From the NCBI GenBank assembly GCA_035527455.1, contig DATLAN010000437.1, positions 1-5,533 on the forward strand: a stretch of DNA of 5,533 nucleotides. The letters run 5' to 3'. Below the pieces are notes generated by a model. That model searched no databases. It was not told the origin of the DNA and saw nothing but the letters and a program-made list of their open reading frames with translations. A program made the translations under genes and the position numbers. This DNA is from DATLAN01 sp035527455 (GTDB lineage: Bacteria > Planctomycetota > Planctomycetia > Pirellulales > Thermoguttaceae). How positions within the stretch are numbered: the first letter of the stretch is position 1; each line of letters starts with the position of its first letter. Positions 5,494-5,533 of this stretch are shown piece by piece.

Positions 5494-5532
5494 AAGGAGG
5501 GCGCGACTTTGTGGGGAGAAGGAGGGCGCGAC
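5494..5532 (+). repeat. 14-base direct repeat at the window edge, period 25
   Basis: AAGGAGGGCGCGAC occurs exactly at 5494-5507 and at 5519-5532, with TTTGTGGGGAG between. The right end of the window cuts it, so a longer tandem array may continue. The purine-rich AAGGAGG also resembles a Shine-Dalgarno, but no start codon follows at a suitable distance inside the window. Confidence 0.7.
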
Positions 5533-5533
5533 C

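Overview
The window is about 65% GC by eye and looks like a chromosomal piece of a Planctomycetota bacterium, possibly a pirellula-like one. This is inference from three things: a BlaI/M56 antirepressor pair with a non-penicillin-binding sensor region, a start region without a Shine-Dalgarno beside others with good ones, and intergenic gaps filled with heptameric G/C-rich arrays and small palindromic repeats. No 16S rRNA or other marker gene is present, so the assignment is tentative.

Left part (1-2449, minus strand): a two-gene regulatory operon. A 130-aa BlaI/MecI-type winged-helix repressor is read first and overlaps by 4 bases (GTGA) a very long open frame that runs off the left edge. That frame encodes an M56 (BlaR1/MecR1-like) membrane zinc protease with an HECAH motif and four predicted membrane segments. 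Its large extracytoplasmic C-terminal region shows no penicillin-binding SxxK motif in the part visible. The operon has a recognisable promoter (TTGACA, 17 bases, TAGAAC). A CTAC-N4-GTAG inverted repeat abutting the -35 box matches the core geometry of BlaI operators, which suggests autoregulation.

Middle (2450-2698): the divergent intergenic region. It holds that promoter/operator, a plus-strand TATAAT, and a 15-base sequence repeated with a 21-base period just before the next start codon.

Right part (2699-5325, plus strand): two nucleotide-sugar genes in the same direction. The first is an extended short-chain dehydrogenase/reductase most like GDP-4-dehydro-6-deoxy-mannose reductase. The second is a complete UDP-glucose 6-dehydrogenase. 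Together they point to supply of activated sugars (a 6-deoxyhexose and UDP-glucuronate) for surface polysaccharide. No glycosyltransferase or export gene is in view.

The 281-base gap between the two sugar genes is built almost wholly of repeats: a G-rich heptamer-like array, three small GC-rich hairpins, and a C-rich heptamer array in the opposite orientation. After the second gene (5326-5533) lie a near-perfect 25-base inverted repeat whose arms are themselves small palindromes, a nested hairpin, and a 14-base direct repeat at the window edge. No RNA gene, CRISPR array or transposase was seen. The genes are of known families; the least explained material is the intergenic repeats and the signal sensed by the M56 protein.
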